Assembly (NCBI RefSeq): GCF_003001955.1
Contig: NZ_PVNH01000002.1
Coordinates: 124,001 to 188,000, forward strand
Source of the DNA: Prauserella shujinwangii
Lineage (GTDB): Bacteria; Actinomycetota; Actinomycetes; Mycobacteriales; Pseudonocardiaceae
Reading direction: 5' to 3'
DNA: 64,000 nt
Shown one piece after another: positions 49,768-58,729 of the stretch. A program made the position numbers and the translations under genes. The notes beneath the pieces were generated by a model. The model ran no database searches. It saw only the letters and a list, made by a program, of their open reading frames with translations, and was not told where the DNA came from. Each line of letters opens with the position of its first letter. Position 1 is the first letter of the stretch.

Positions 49768-50826
49768 GTGCGTGTTCTCGTCACCGGAGGGGCCGGATTC
49801 ATCGGCTCCCACGTAGCGGACCAGCTGGCCGGATCGGGCTGGACACCGGTGGTGCTCGACGAGCTGCTGCCGACCGCCCACGGCGCGGGTGACCCGCCGG
49901 ACTACACCGATCGGCACGAGTTCGTCCGGGGCAGCGTCACCGACGCCGCCGTACTGGCGGGGATCCTGCCCACGGTCGATGCCGTGTGCCACCAGGCCGC
50001 GGTGGTCGGGCACGGTGTCGACCCGTCCGACGCGCCGTCGTACGCGCTGCACAACGACTACGGCACGGCCGTGCTGCTCGCCGAGATGCACAAGGCCGGG
50101 GTGCACCGGCTGGTCCTCGCGTCGTCGATGGTGGTGTACGGCGAGGGCCGGTACGAGTGCGCCGAACACGGTGTGCGCCCGCCCGCGCCGCGCCGCGAGG
50201 CCGACGTGGCGGCGGGCCGGTTCGAGCCGGGCTGCGCTGTTTGCGGTGTGCCGCTGCGGCCGCTGCTGGTCCCCGAGGACGCGCCGCTGCGGCCCCGGAG
50301 CACCTACGCGGCGACCAAGCTGGCGCAGGAGCACCTCGCCGCGGCGTGGGCCCGCCAGACCGGCGGCACCGGGTGGGCGCTGCGCTACCACAACGTCTAC
50401 GGGCCGCGAATGCCGCGGAACACCCCGTACGCGGGGGTGGCCTCGCTGTTCCGCTCCGCGCTGCACCGCGGCGAGGCGCCGACCGTGCTGGAGGACGGCG
50501 AACAGAGGCGCGACTTCGTGCACGTGCACGACGTGGCGCGGGCGAACGTGCTGGCGCTGCGCGCCGAGGGCGAGCCGGGCGAGCTGGAGCCGGTGAACAT
50601 CTGCTCCGGCGAGCCGCACACCGTCGGTGAGCTGGCCGAGGAGCTGTCCCGCGCCTGCGGGGGCCCGCGGCCGCGCGTCGTGGGGGGTGCCCGGCCCTCG
50701 GACGTGCGGCACGTCGTCGCCGACCCCGCCCGCGCCGAGCGCCTGCTCGGGTTCACCGCCCGGACCGGGTTCGCCGAGGGCATCGCCGCGTTCGCCACGG
50801 CACCACTGCGCGCACCCGTCGCGTGA
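49768..50826 (+). CDS. NAD-dependent epimerase (extended SDR), dTDP-L-rhamnose 4-epimerase-like
   Basis: Extended short-chain dehydrogenase of 352 residues that epimerises a nucleotide sugar. VTGGAGFIGSHVA (NAD Rossmann motif, about 5-17) and the catalytic STYAATKLAQEHL (YxxxK, about 177-189) are intact. An insert near 127-170 contains YECAEHG and PGCAVCG: a CxxH plus CxxC set that could bind zinc and is common in the WbiB-like dTDP-L-rhamnose 4-epimerase branch. Start GTG 49768, probably leaderless. The neighbours on the plus strand are far enough away to give no operon; the sugar is not certain. Confidence 0.85.
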   Translation: MRVLVTGGAGFIGSHVADQLAGSGWTPVVLDELLPTAHGAGDPPDYTDRHEFVRGSVTDAAVLAGILPTVDAVCHQAAVVGHGVDPSDAPSYALHNDYGTAVLLAEMHKAGVHRLVLASSMVVYGEGRYECAEHGVRPPAPRREADVAAGRFEPGCAVCGVPLRPLLVPEDAPLRPRSTYAATKLAQEHLAAAWARQTGGTGWALRYHNVYGPRMPRNTPYAGVASLFRSALHRGEAPTVLEDGEQRRDFVHVHDVARANVLALRAEGEPGELEPVNICSGEPHTVGELAEELSRACGGPRPRVVGGARPSDVRHVVADPARAERLLGFTARTGFAEGIAAFATAPLRAPVA

Positions 50827-50847
50827 GCCGCCGCGGTGAGGTGACGT

Positions 50848-51900
50848 TCACCGTCCCTGGGCGAGCGGGAGCCGCACCTCGAACCGGCAGCCGTCGCCGT
50901 GGTTGCGCACGCCGATGCGGCCCCGGTGCGCCTCGACGAGCCCCTTGGTGATCGCCAGGCCGAGCCCGCCGCCCGCGGTGGTGCTCGCCGGCTCGGGCGT
51001 GCGCGCGTGGGTTCCGCGGAAGGCGACGTCGAACACGCGGCCGATCTCCTCCTCGGGGATGCCGCCGCAGCCGTCACCGACCGCGAGCACCGCGTCGCGG
51101 CCGTCCACCCCGATCTCCACCGCGACCGTTCCGTCGGGCGGGGTGTGCCGGATCGCGTTGGCCACCAGGTTCCGCACGATGCGGGCCAGCTCCGGGTCGC
51201 TGCCCAGCACGACCGGCCACTCGACGGCACTGGACCGCACCGTCACCCGCTTGCGCTGCGCGAGCGGCGTCTGCGCGGCCAGCGCGTCGCTCACGACGTC
51301 GCGCAGCGGCACGGCGGTGAGCTCCAGCCGCAGCGCCCCCGCCGTGATGCGGGACAGCTCGAAAAGGTCGTCGACCATCGTCGAAAGGCGCGTGGCCTCG
51401 CCGTTGATGCGCTGGGCGTACCCGGCCACCTCGCCTGGCTCGGCCACCACGCCGTCGGCCAGCGCCTCGGCCATCGCGCGGATGCCGGACAGCGGACTGC
51501 GCAGGTCGTGGCTGATCCAGGCGACCAGTTCCCGGCGCGCCGCCTCCGCGGCCCGCTCCCGCTCCCTGGCCTCGCGCTCCCACACGCTCCGGCGCGCGAT
51601 CGCCCTGCCGAGCACGATCGCCGCGGGCACGGTGACCAGCGCGACCAGCAGGCACACGAGCAGGAGCGTGGTGAGGGTCGTGCTGAACATGAACCCGCTC
51701 ACGCCGAGCACGCCGGACAGTGTCGCGGTGACGGGCGTGAGCACGAGCACGGTCAGGGTGCTGGCCAGCGACCCCTGGCGCAACCAGTACAGGAGCAGCC
51801 CGCCGAGCACCGCGACCGGCATCGCGAACGCCAGGGCCACCGGCAGGATGTGCCAGGCGTGCAGCAGCATGTCCGAGAGGGACTCGTCCGACTCGATCAC
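50848..51900 (-). CDS. Sensor histidine kinase
   Basis: Kinase of 350 residues. Two or three N-terminal transmembrane helices (about 10-35, 45-70, 75-100) leave almost no extracytoplasmic domain. Then the phospho-acceptor His in [21 protein letters not shown] box [13 protein letters not shown] and G boxes GDGCGGIPE and [10 protein letters not shown]. The GTG start overlaps the response regulator stop by 4 bp. The lack of a sensory loop suggests sensing within the membrane. The cognate regulon is unknown; the downstream polytopic protein is the nearest candidate target. Confidence 0.93.
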   Translation of the reverse strand: MIESDESLSDMLLHAWHILPVALAFAMPVAVLGGLLLYWLRQGSLASTLTVLVLTPVTATLSGVLGVSGFMFSTTLTTLLLVCLLVALVTVPAAIVLGRAIARRSVWEREARERERAAEAARRELVAWISHDLRSPLSGIRAMAEALADGVVAEPGEVAGYAQRINGEATRLSTMVDDLFELSRITAGALRLELTAVPLRDVVSDALAAQTPLAQRKRVTVRSSAVEWPVVLGSDPELARIVRNLVANAIRHTPPDGTVAVEIGVDGRDAVLAVGDGCGGIPEEEIGRVFDVAFRGTHARTPEPASTTAGGGLGLAITKGLVEAHRGRIGVRNHGDGCRFEVRLPLAQGR

Positions 51901-52598
51901 GGCTGGGTCCGGTCGTAGCGGTAGCCGACGCCCCACACGGTGACCACCCGGCGCGGGCTGGCCGGGTCCGGCTCGATCTTCTCCCGCAACCGTCGCACGT
52001 GGACGGTGACCGTCGACTGGTCGCCGAAGTCCCAGCCCCACACCTTCTCGAGCAGGTCGGTCCGGGAGAACGCGGTGCCGGGGTGGGTGAGGAAGAACGC
52101 GAGCAGGTCGAACTCCCTGGCCGTCAGCGGGAGCTCCGCACCGTCCAGGGTGGCGTGCCGAGCCCCGGGCAGCAGCCGCAGACCTCCGTCCACGAGCTCG
52201 GTCTCGGCGCGCTCCGGCCGCGGCATCCGCGCGCGGCGCAGCACCGACGACACGCGCAGCGCCAGCTCGCGCGGGCTGAACGGTTTGGTGACGTAGTCAT
52301 CGGCGCCGAGCTGCAACCCGGCGATCCGGTTCTCCTCCTCACCGAGCGCGGTCAGCAGCACCACCGGGACCTGGCTCGACTCGCGCAGCCTGCGGCACAC
52401 CTCGAGGCCGTCCAGGCCGGGCATCATCACGTCGAGGACCACGAGGTCGGGCCGGGACACCGCGAACCTGGACAACCCCTCGGCGCCGTCACCGGCAACG
52501 TCCACCGTGAACCCGGCGATCTCCAGATAACGCCGCACCACGTCCCGGACCGTCTCGTCGTCGTCCACCACGAGCACACGGCCCGACTGCTCGTCCAT
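51897..52598 (-). CDS. Response regulator, OmpR family
   Basis: Regulator of 233 residues with a receiver domain ([12 protein letters not shown], phospho-acceptor Asp in [23 protein letters not shown]) and an OmpR-type winged helix ([22 protein letters not shown]...[18 protein letters not shown]). A GTGAGGTCGG Shine-Dalgarno-like stretch precedes the ATG at 52598. It sits 7 bp downstream of the GT-C-like membrane protein gene and overlaps the kinase gene, so membrane protein, regulator and kinase may form one operon. Confidence 0.94.
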   Translation of the reverse strand: MDEQSGRVLVVDDDETVRDVVRRYLEIAGFTVDVAGDGAEGLSRFAVSRPDLVVLDVMMPGLDGLEVCRRLRESSQVPVVLLTALGEEENRIAGLQLGADDYVTKPFSPRELALRVSSVLRRARMPRPERAETELVDGGLRLLPGARHATLDGAELPLTAREFDLLAFFLTHPGTAFSRTDLLEKVWGWDFGDQSTVTVHVRRLREKIEPDPASPRRVVTVWGVGYRYDRTQP

Positions 52599-52605
52599 AC
52601 CGACC

Positions 52606-53952
52606 TCACCAGATCGTCAGCACCAGATGGTTCACCGCCAGCGCGGTCACCGCCTGCCCGGCGAGCCACCATCGGCGGGATCCGGCGGGCAGCAGGGCCG
52701 TGGCGGGCAGCAGCCACACCGTGAACGGTAGCCAGATCCGCTCGACCTCGGCCTTGGACAGCCCGGAAAGGTCGGCGACGAGGATCGCCAGCAGCGCGGC
52801 TCCGGTGAGTGCGGTGACCGCACCCCAGCCACGCAGTCGCCGCACGCCCGCCACCACGGCGGGTCCCGCGGCGAGCACGAGACAGGCGAGGTTCGCCCAC
52901 ACCCAGTACGCGTACGGGCGCTCGCCGCCGACCCCCTGGTAGTAGCGCCGCACCACGTTCTCGTAGCCGTCGAGCCACCAGAACCCGGCGACCGCGAACA
53001 CGGCGACGACGGCGAGCGCCCCGGCCACCGCGAGCCCGAACGCCCTTCCGCTGCGGCCTGCCAGGACGACGGCGAGCGCGACGGTACCGAGCAGCAACAG
53101 CCCGTAGGACAGGAAGATGCCGAACCCCAGGACGACACCTGCGCCGAGCGCGGCGGCGACCGCCACTCTCCTGCCCTCGCCGAACCACCGCACGGCGCAG
53201 GCCAGCAGGGCGACGCCCATCGCCGTCACGCCGGCGAACAGCCCGTCCGCGGACACGGCCATCCACACCGCGCCGGGGAAGAGCACCACGAACGGCAGGC
53301 TCGCCCGCGCCGCGTCCGCCCGCCCGAGCGCCCACAGCGTCACCGGAACGGCCACCGCGACGAGGGCCCCCGCCAGCACGCACACGACCGCGGCCCATGT
53401 GCTGCCCGACAGCCCGAGCCGGTCGAGCCAGACGAACACCAGGGTGGCGCCGGGTGGATGACCGGCCACGTGCGTGGTCCAGGCCTGCGGGTGCGCGACG
53501 ATGCGGTCGGCGAACTCCCGCAGCATCTCGGAGATGTCGGTGATGCGCGGCACCTCGTGCAGGTACTCGTACGGGGTCGCCAGTCGCCGGGCGAAGCCGC
53601 GTCGCCAGCCGTCGATCAGCGCGAGCGAGAACATCCACGCGAGCGCGGCCAGGTAACCCAGCGGCAGCAGGGTGCGCCAGCGCAGCCGCTGCGCCAGCGC
53701 GGGCCCGTAGCCGACGACCGCGGCCGCGAGCAGGATGGCAGGCACGGTTCCCGGGCCGGTGTGCTCCTGCCAGCCGCCGTAGAGTGGTGCCGCCTTGGCC
53801 CACAGCACCACGCCGGAGCCGGGCCGGTTGAGGTAGCAGCCGACCGCGAACGCCGCGGCGACCAGGAGCAGGGCCAGTCCGACCGCCACGAGATCGCCGC
53901 GCACACCGGGGGTTTTCCGGGCAGGAGGCGGTGCGACTCGGGACTCGGCCAC
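52606..53952 (-). CDS. Polytopic membrane protein, GT-C glycosyltransferase-like
   Basis: Protein of 448 residues with about ten to twelve hydrophobic helices. A long extracytoplasmic first loop (about 45-70) and VAGHPPGATLVFVWLDRLG (about 165-183) recall GT-C-fold polyprenyl-phosphate mannosyltransferases, but no family can be named. The catalytic Asp usual in loop 1 is not clear. Start GTG 53952; a TATCGT box lies 6 nt upstream (minus strand). The downstream two-component genes and the divergent GT2-DUF2064-methyltransferase operon suggest envelope glycan metabolism. Confidence 0.7.
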   Translation of the reverse strand: MAESRVAPPPARKTPGVRGDLVAVGLALLLVAAAFAVGCYLNRPGSGVVLWAKAAPLYGGWQEHTGPGTVPAILLAAAVVGYGPALAQRLRWRTLLPLGYLAALAWMFSLALIDGWRRGFARRLATPYEYLHEVPRITDISEMLREFADRIVAHPQAWTTHVAGHPPGATLVFVWLDRLGLSGSTWAAVVCVLAGALVAVAVPVTLWALGRADAARASLPFVVLFPGAVWMAVSADGLFAGVTAMGVALLACAVRWFGEGRRVAVAAALGAGVVLGFGIFLSYGLLLLGTVALAVVLAGRSGRAFGLAVAGALAVVAVFAVAGFWWLDGYENVVRRYYQGVGGERPYAYWVWANLACLVLAAGPAVVAGVRRLRGWGAVTALTGAALLAILVADLSGLSKAEVERIWLPFTVWLLPATALLPAGSRRWWLAGQAVTALAVNHLVLTIW

Positions 53953-54082
53953 CAGGGCACGATAACCCGCCGCCCACGGCCGGGCAGCACGGGCGCGGCA
54001 TTCGTCATGAACTGGTAAGATGTCCAGCCGCCGTCAGGCTTTCGTAAGCACCGCACGGGTTTCGCACTGTCCACCGCGGACC

Positions 54083-54088
54083 TAGCCT
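54083..54088 (+). promoter_or_regulatory. Candidate -10 box of the GT2 gene
   Basis: TAGCCT, 7 nt before the first GTG of the GT2 gene (54096). The sequence TAGCCTGGA also precedes the cyclo-ligase GTG. Confidence 0.45.
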
Positions 54089-54095
54089 GGAATGC

Positions 54096-54758
54096 GTGGT
54101 GCGCGAACCGGTCGATGTGATCCTGCCCTGCCTCGACGAGGCCGGCGCGCTGCCCGGCGTGCTCGCCCGGCTGCCACCCGGTTACCGCGCCATCGTGGTG
54201 GACAACGGTTCCACCGACGGCTCACCCGAGATCGCGGCCGAGCACGGCGCCCGGGTGGTGACCGAGCACCGGCGGGGATACGGCGCCGCCGTGCACACCG
54301 GTCTCGAGACGGCCACCGCCGACGTCGTCTGCTTCATGGACGCGGACGGCTCGCTCGACGCCGGAACACTGCCCACGCTGGTGGCGGCGCTCGACGGGGG
54401 CGGCGTCCAGCTCGCCGTGGGCCGGCGAGTGCCCGCCGCGCGCGGGGTGTGGCCGTGGCATGCGAGAGGCGCCAACGCGCTGCTGTCGGCGTTGCTGCGG
54501 GCCCGGGGCCTCGACGTGCACGACATCGCGCCCGTGCGCGCGGCCCGCAGGACGGAGCTGCTCGCACTCGGCGTCGCCGACCGGGCGTTCGGTTATCCGC
54601 TCGAGTTGCTGATCAAGGCGAGCCGAGCGGGCTGGCGGGTTCGCGAGTTCGCCGTGCCGTACGGGCCGAGGGCCGACGGCACCACGTCGAAGGTGTCGGG
54701 CTCGGTGCGGGGCACGCTGCGGGCCGCACGGGACATGGCGAGGGTGTGGCGCGCATGA
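54096..54758 (+). CDS. Family 2 glycosyltransferase
   Basis: Transferase of 220 residues with a GT-A fold: DVILPCLDEAGALPGVLARLP, IVVDNGSTDGSPEIA, TEHRRGYGAAVHTGLETA and a DADGS metal-binding motif (about 89-93). The spacing is close to that of polyprenol-phosphate mannosyl/glucosyltransferases, though it is shorter and has no C-terminal transmembrane helices. Start is GTG 54096 or 54099. The stop overlaps the DUF2064 gene by 4 bp, forming a three-gene operon. Confidence 0.88.
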   Translation: MVREPVDVILPCLDEAGALPGVLARLPPGYRAIVVDNGSTDGSPEIAAEHGARVVTEHRRGYGAAVHTGLETATADVVCFMDADGSLDAGTLPTLVAALDGGGVQLAVGRRVPAARGVWPWHARGANALLSALLRARGLDVHDIAPVRAARRTELLALGVADRAFGYPLELLIKASRAGWRVREFAVPYGPRADGTTSKVSGSVRGTLRAARDMARVWRA

Positions 54759-55438
54759 ACGCCCGCTGTTGCGTGCTCGTGGTGGCCAAGGCTCCCGTGC
54801 CGGGTCTGGCGAAGACCCGCCTGTGCCCTCCCGCGACCCCGGCCCAGGCAGCCGACCTGGCGGCGGCCGCCCTGCTGGACACGCTCGACACCGTGCTGGC
54901 GACCGACGAGGCCGCTCCGTTCGTCGCGCTCACCGGTGACCTTTCCACCGCGGCGCGCGGCACCGAGCTCGCGGCCGCACTGCGCCGCTGCACGGTGCTG
55001 ACCCAGCGCGGCAGGCACTTCGGGGAACGCCTGGCGCACGCGCACGCCGACACCGCGCGTGCCGCGCCCGGGCTGCCGGTCGTGCAGATCGGGATGGACA
55101 CGCCGCAGGTGCGCCCCGCCCTGCTCGGGACGATCGCGCGTCGGCTGCGTGGCGGCGAGGACGCCGTCCTCGGCCCCGCCACCGACGGAGGCTGGTGGGC
55201 GCTCGGGCTGCGGGATCCCCGCGGTGCCGCCGTCCTCGCGAACGTGCCGATGTCGCGGCCGGACACCGGGCGGCTCACGCGGAAGGCGCTGGAGGCGGCG
55301 GGCCTGCGGGCGGGCGAGACGATCGAGATGTCCGATGTGGACACCATGGCGGATGCGGGCGCCGTCGCCGACGCGGCTCCGGACGGGCGGTTCGCGGCGG
55401 CGCTCCGCGCCGTCGCACCCCGGGCCGGCTCGGCGTGA
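54755..55438 (+). CDS. DUF2064 / TIGR04282-type glycosyltransferase-like protein
   Basis: Protein of 227 residues: CCVLVVAKAPVPGLAKTRLCPP at the N-terminus and VVQIGMDTPQV, GPATDGGWWALGL further on are hallmarks of the TIGR04282/DUF2064 nucleotidyltransferase-like family. One family branch occurs in arsenosugar synthesis, but no arsenic gene is present here. It overlaps the genes on both sides (ATGA, GTGA), so it is translated together with the GT2 and methyltransferase. Function in this context is unknown. Confidence 0.82.
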   Translation: MNARCCVLVVAKAPVPGLAKTRLCPPATPAQAADLAAAALLDTLDTVLATDEAAPFVALTGDLSTAARGTELAAALRRCTVLTQRGRHFGERLAHAHADTARAAPGLPVVQIGMDTPQVRPALLGTIARRLRGGEDAVLGPATDGGWWALGLRDPRGAAVLANVPMSRPDTGRLTRKALEAAGLRAGETIEMSDVDTMADAGAVADAAPDGRFAAALRAVAPRAGSA

Positions 55439-56061
55439 CCACCGAGTTCGACCCCGGCCTGCTCGGCGGGACGTGCTGGTTCGAGCTGTCCGGCGGGGAG
55501 CGGATCGGGCTGCCCGTGCGGCGCTGGCGCCGCCCGCCGGGGGTCGCCGACGAGTTGCTGCTCGGGCGCTGTACGGGGCCGACACTGGACGTCGGCTGCG
55601 GTCCCGGCAGGCTGGTGGCCGCGCTCGGCGAGCGCGGGGTGGCGACTCTCGGGATCGACCGTTCGGCGGTGGCCGTGCGGCTCGCCCGGCGGCGCGGGGC
55701 GACCGCGCTGCGCCGCGACGTGTTCGGCCGCCTGCCGGCCGAGGGCAGGTGGCGGCATGTGCTGCTGGCCGACGGCAACATCGGCATCGGAGGTGACCCG
55801 GTCATCCTGCTGTGCCGGGTCGCGGACCTGCTCGCCGAGAGCGGAACCGCGCTGGTCGAGGTGGAGCCGCCGGGCCGGGGCCTGCGCCGCGAGCGCGTGC
55901 GCATCGGTGGCCAGGGAACGCGTTCCGGGCACTGGTTCCGGTGGGCGTGGCTCGGCGTGGACGCCGTGGCGGCCGCGGCAGCGCCCGCGGGCCTGCGGGT
56001 GCGCTGGACCGGCCACCGGGACGGCCGCTGGGTGACCGAGCTGACGCGAACCGGGTCGTGA
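55435..56061 (+). CDS. SAM-dependent methyltransferase (third gene of the GT2 operon)
   Basis: Methyltransferase of 208 residues. PTLDVGCGPGRLVAALGERG (about 49-68) is SAM motif I, and GIDRSAVAVRLARRRGATAL follows as the acidic-loop region. The second half is short and Arg-rich. The start is GTG 55435, overlapping the DUF2064 stop. The TGA stop lies within the left arm of a long hairpin. Probably methylates a product of the operon, such as a lipid-linked sugar; this is inferred from context only. Confidence 0.8.
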   Translation: MTTEFDPGLLGGTCWFELSGGERIGLPVRRWRRPPGVADELLLGRCTGPTLDVGCGPGRLVAALGERGVATLGIDRSAVAVRLARRRGATALRRDVFGRLPAEGRWRHVLLADGNIGIGGDPVILLCRVADLLAESGTALVEVEPPGRGLRRERVRIGGQGTRSGHWFRWAWLGVDAVAAAAAPAGLRVRWTGHRDGRWVTELTRTGS

Positions 56062-56104
56062 GCGGAAACCGTCGTTCTCACCACGGTTTCCACTCACGAC
56101 CCGG
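56051..56104. terminator. Long bidirectional terminator hairpin
   Basis: Arms at 56051-56071 and 56084-56104 are 21 bp with a single mismatch (C at 56063 opposite A at 56092); the loop is 12 nt. It overlaps the methyltransferase stop codon at 56059-56061 and lies 33 bp past the end of the convergent htrA gene, so it can end both transcripts. There is no long U run. Confidence 0.7.
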
Positions 56105-56136
56105 TGGCTGGTCTCGGCCGCACCGCGGCCGAGCGT

Positions 56137-57480
56137 CTAGTTCACCCGCTGCCCGCCGAGGGTGATGTCGAGGGTGCGGTTGCCCTGCAGCGTGAAGGTG
56201 ACCTCCTCGCCAGGCGCCCGCGTGCGGACCGCCGCCACCAGTTCGTTGGCGTCATCGATGGCGCGATCGCCCATCTTCGTGATGATGTCGCCCTGCTTGA
56301 GACCCGCCTTCTCCGCGGGGCTGCCCGGCTCGACTCCACGGATCAGCGCGCCGCCCGACCCGGCGTTGGTGACCGACGCGCCGATGTAGGTCTGCGTGGC
56401 GTAGCCGTTCTCGATGATCTGGTCGGCGGTGCGACGTGCCTGGTCGATCGGGATGGCGAAGCCGATACCGACGTTGCCGCCGCTGGACTGGCCGGGCAGA
56501 CCGCCGCCGCCCTGCGGGCTGTAGATCGCCGAGTTGATGCCGATGACCTGGCCCGACATGTTCACCAGCGGGCCGCCGGAGTTGCCCGGATTGATCGCGG
56601 CGTCGGTCTGGATGGCGTCCATGACCGTCGTCTGGTCGCCCTGCCCGCCCGCGGTGACCGGGCGGTGCAACGAGCTGATGATGCCGGAGGTCACCGTGCC
56701 CGCGAGCTCGAACGGCGAGCCGATGGCGACCACGGACTCGCCCACGTTCAGGTCGTCCGACCGGCCCAGCTCGACGGGCGTGAGCCCGCTGACGTTCTGG
56801 GCCTTGACCACGGCGATGTCCGTCGTCGGATCGCGCCCGACGACCTCGGCGGAGGCTTCCTTCCCGTCCTGGAAGACGGCCGTGATGTCGCCCCCGCCTG
56901 CGGCCGACTCGACGACGTGGTTGTTGGTGAGGATGTAGCCGTCGTTGCTCAGCACGAACCCGGAGCCCTCTCCGCTGCCGCCCCGGCCCTGGACCTGGAG
57001 CTGGACGACGCTCGGCAGGAGCTTCTGCGCGACGGCCTCGACGCTGCCGTCGGGGACGTTGCCGGTCTGCTTCGCGGGCTGCGGCTGGTCGAGGGCGTTG
57101 ACCGAGGTGCCCCCGCCCGCGCTGCCCGCGGCGAGGTACCCGCCGACCGTGCCCGCACCGCCGCCGACGAGCAGGGCGAGCACGGCGACGCCGACGATCA
57201 GCCGGGTGGAGCCCTTCCGCCGCTCGGGCTGGTCGTGCGGTGCCGGGTACGTGGCGGTGGCGGTGCCGAAGGAGGCCGCCCTGGCGTCCGGGGCAGGCGA
57301 GGCGAACGGGTTGTTCCCGGCCCCGCCGAACTGCGGGTACTGCGGGTAACCGGCGTGCGCCTGACCCTGTGCGGACCAGGGGTTGGGCGGCGTGGGCGGG
57401 TTGTTCTCGTCCGGGGCGGGCCAACCGCCTTGCTCCGGGGCTGAGGGCTTGTCCTGAGCAGAGGGGTCGTTCTCGGTCAT
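56137..57480 (-). CDS. HtrA/DegP-type serine protease with PDZ domain (PepD-like)
   Basis: Membrane-anchored protease of 447 residues. A Pro-rich cytoplasmic N-terminus (about 1-105) precedes one transmembrane helix (about 110-132). The trypsin-like domain has His in LTNNHVV (about 185), Asp in PTTDIAVV (about 220) and Ser in PGNSGGPLV (about 300), so the catalytic triad is complete. A PDZ domain covers about 345-440. It degrades or refolds misfolded extracytoplasmic proteins. Start at 57480 has a GGTGAGGAC site; an upstream frame to 57534 is not needed. In mycobacteria pepD follows mprAB; here galT2 lies between. Confidence 0.93.
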   Translation of the reverse strand: MTENDPSAQDKPSAPEQGGWPAPDENNPPTPPNPWSAQGQAHAGYPQYPQFGGAGNNPFASPAPDARAASFGTATATYPAPHDQPERRKGSTRLIVGVAVLALLVGGGAGTVGGYLAAGSAGGGTSVNALDQPQPAKQTGNVPDGSVEAVAQKLLPSVVQLQVQGRGGSGEGSGFVLSNDGYILTNNHVVESAAGGGDITAVFQDGKEASAEVVGRDPTTDIAVVKAQNVSGLTPVELGRSDDLNVGESVVAIGSPFELAGTVTSGIISSLHRPVTAGGQGDQTTVMDAIQTDAAINPGNSGGPLVNMSGQVIGINSAIYSPQGGGGLPGQSSGGNVGIGFAIPIDQARRTADQIIENGYATQTYIGASVTNAGSGGALIRGVEPGSPAEKAGLKQGDIITKMGDRAIDDANELVAAVRTRAPGEEVTFTLQGNRTLDITLGGQRVN

Positions 57481-57561
57481 GTCCTCACCATGCGTCCTGG
57501 TCCTGAGAGCCGGCTGAGCCGAACCTGTGGCCAAGGCATGAGTTCCCAGGTTCGTGACCGC

Positions 57562-58647
57562 TCACACGGCGGAACGAAGCCGCTCCGCGATCTGTTCCGG
57601 GGTCACGTCGTTCACCCACACCGCCATGCCGGACTCCGATCCGGCAAGGTACTTGAGTTTGTCCGGCGCGCGAAGCACCGAGAACAGTTCCAGGTGCAGC
57701 CAGGCGAGGTCCCGGTCGCGGTGGACGGGCGCCTGGTGCCATCCGGCGACGTAGGGCAGGGGCCGGTCGTAGAGGTGGTCGCAGCGCCGCAGGACGTCGA
57801 GGTAGACGCGGGCGAAGTCGTCGCGTTCGGCATCGGTGAGCGCGGTGAGGTCGGCGACCTGGCGGTGCGGCACCACGTGGACCTCGACCGGCCAGCGGGC
57901 GGCGGGCGGCACGAAGGCGGTCCAGTGTTCGCCACGGGCGACGACCCTGCGGCCGGACGCGTGCTCGGCGGCGAGGACGTCGCCGAGCACGTGGCGCCCG
58001 TGCTCGGCGTGGTAGGCGCGAGCGGTCTGGAGCATCCGTTCGGTCCGCGGGGTGACGAACGGGTAGGCGTAGATCTGCCCGTGCGGGTGGTGCAGGGTGA
58101 CGCCGATCTCCTCGCCGCGGTTCTCGAACGGGAAGACCTGCGCCACGCCGTCGAGTCCGGAGAGCTCCGCGGTCCGGTCGGCCCACACGTCGACGACCGT
58201 GCGGACCCGGGAACGGCTGAGCTCGGAGAAGGAGCGCTCGTGGTCGCTGGTGAAGCAGACGACCTCGCACCGGCCGCGGCCGGGCGCGGCGGGGACGAGA
58301 CCGGCGCCGTCGACGGACGCTCCCCCGCCGGGCACCCCCTGCGCGAACGAGGGGAACCGGTTCTCGAACACCACCACGTCGTAGTCGGCCTCGGGCACCT
58401 CGCTCGGCATGCCGGGCCTGCTGGGGCACAGCGGGCACAGGTCGGCGGGCGGCTTGTAGGTGCGGGTCTGCCGGTGGGCGGCCATCGCGACCCACTCACC
58501 GGTCAGCGGGTCGCGGCGGATCTCGGAAGCCGCCGAGACGGCGGGAAGGTCACGGGTGTCGACGGCGTCGCGCGGGGGTGCTCCCGGAGTGTCGTCGTAG
58601 TAGACGATCTCCCGCTTGTCGGCGAGATGCCGAACGGTCTTCCTCAC
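57562..58647 (-). CDS. galT: Galactose-1-phosphate uridylyltransferase, second copy
   Basis: A second GalT of 361 residues with the same architecture as the copy at 17.9 kb: CPLCPS (about 70-75, metal-binding Cys pair) and the active-site HHPHGQIYAYPFVTPR (about 186-200). The two proteins are clearly homologous but different (for example ADKREIVYYDDTPGA here against ADGRELLYFTPDDES there). The GTG at 58647 begins VRKTVRHLADKRE; a longer frame to 58716 has no family similarity. It is preceded by a strong terminator and followed by htrA. No galK or galE is nearby, so it may have a different nucleotide partner or be a duplicate. Confidence 0.93.
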   Translation of the reverse strand: MRKTVRHLADKREIVYYDDTPGAPPRDAVDTRDLPAVSAASEIRRDPLTGEWVAMAAHRQTRTYKPPADLCPLCPSRPGMPSEVPEADYDVVVFENRFPSFAQGVPGGGASVDGAGLVPAAPGRGRCEVVCFTSDHERSFSELSRSRVRTVVDVWADRTAELSGLDGVAQVFPFENRGEEIGVTLHHPHGQIYAYPFVTPRTERMLQTARAYHAEHGRHVLGDVLAAEHASGRRVVARGEHWTAFVPPAARWPVEVHVVPHRQVADLTALTDAERDDFARVYLDVLRRCDHLYDRPLPYVAGWHQAPVHRDRDLAWLHLELFSVLRAPDKLKYLAGSESGMAVWVNDVTPEQIAERLRSAV

Positions 58648-58729
58648 TCGGCTGTTCCACTCCGTCCCGCGCACACCACCTGAACTACACAAAATCCTAC
58701 ACGAACAAACATCCACCCCTCCCCGCCGG

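Noticed and set aside
54755-55438. Arsenosugar biosynthesis role for the DUF2064 protein
   Set aside because: The family includes arsenosugar proteins, but there are no arsenic methyltransferase or radical SAM partners in the window.
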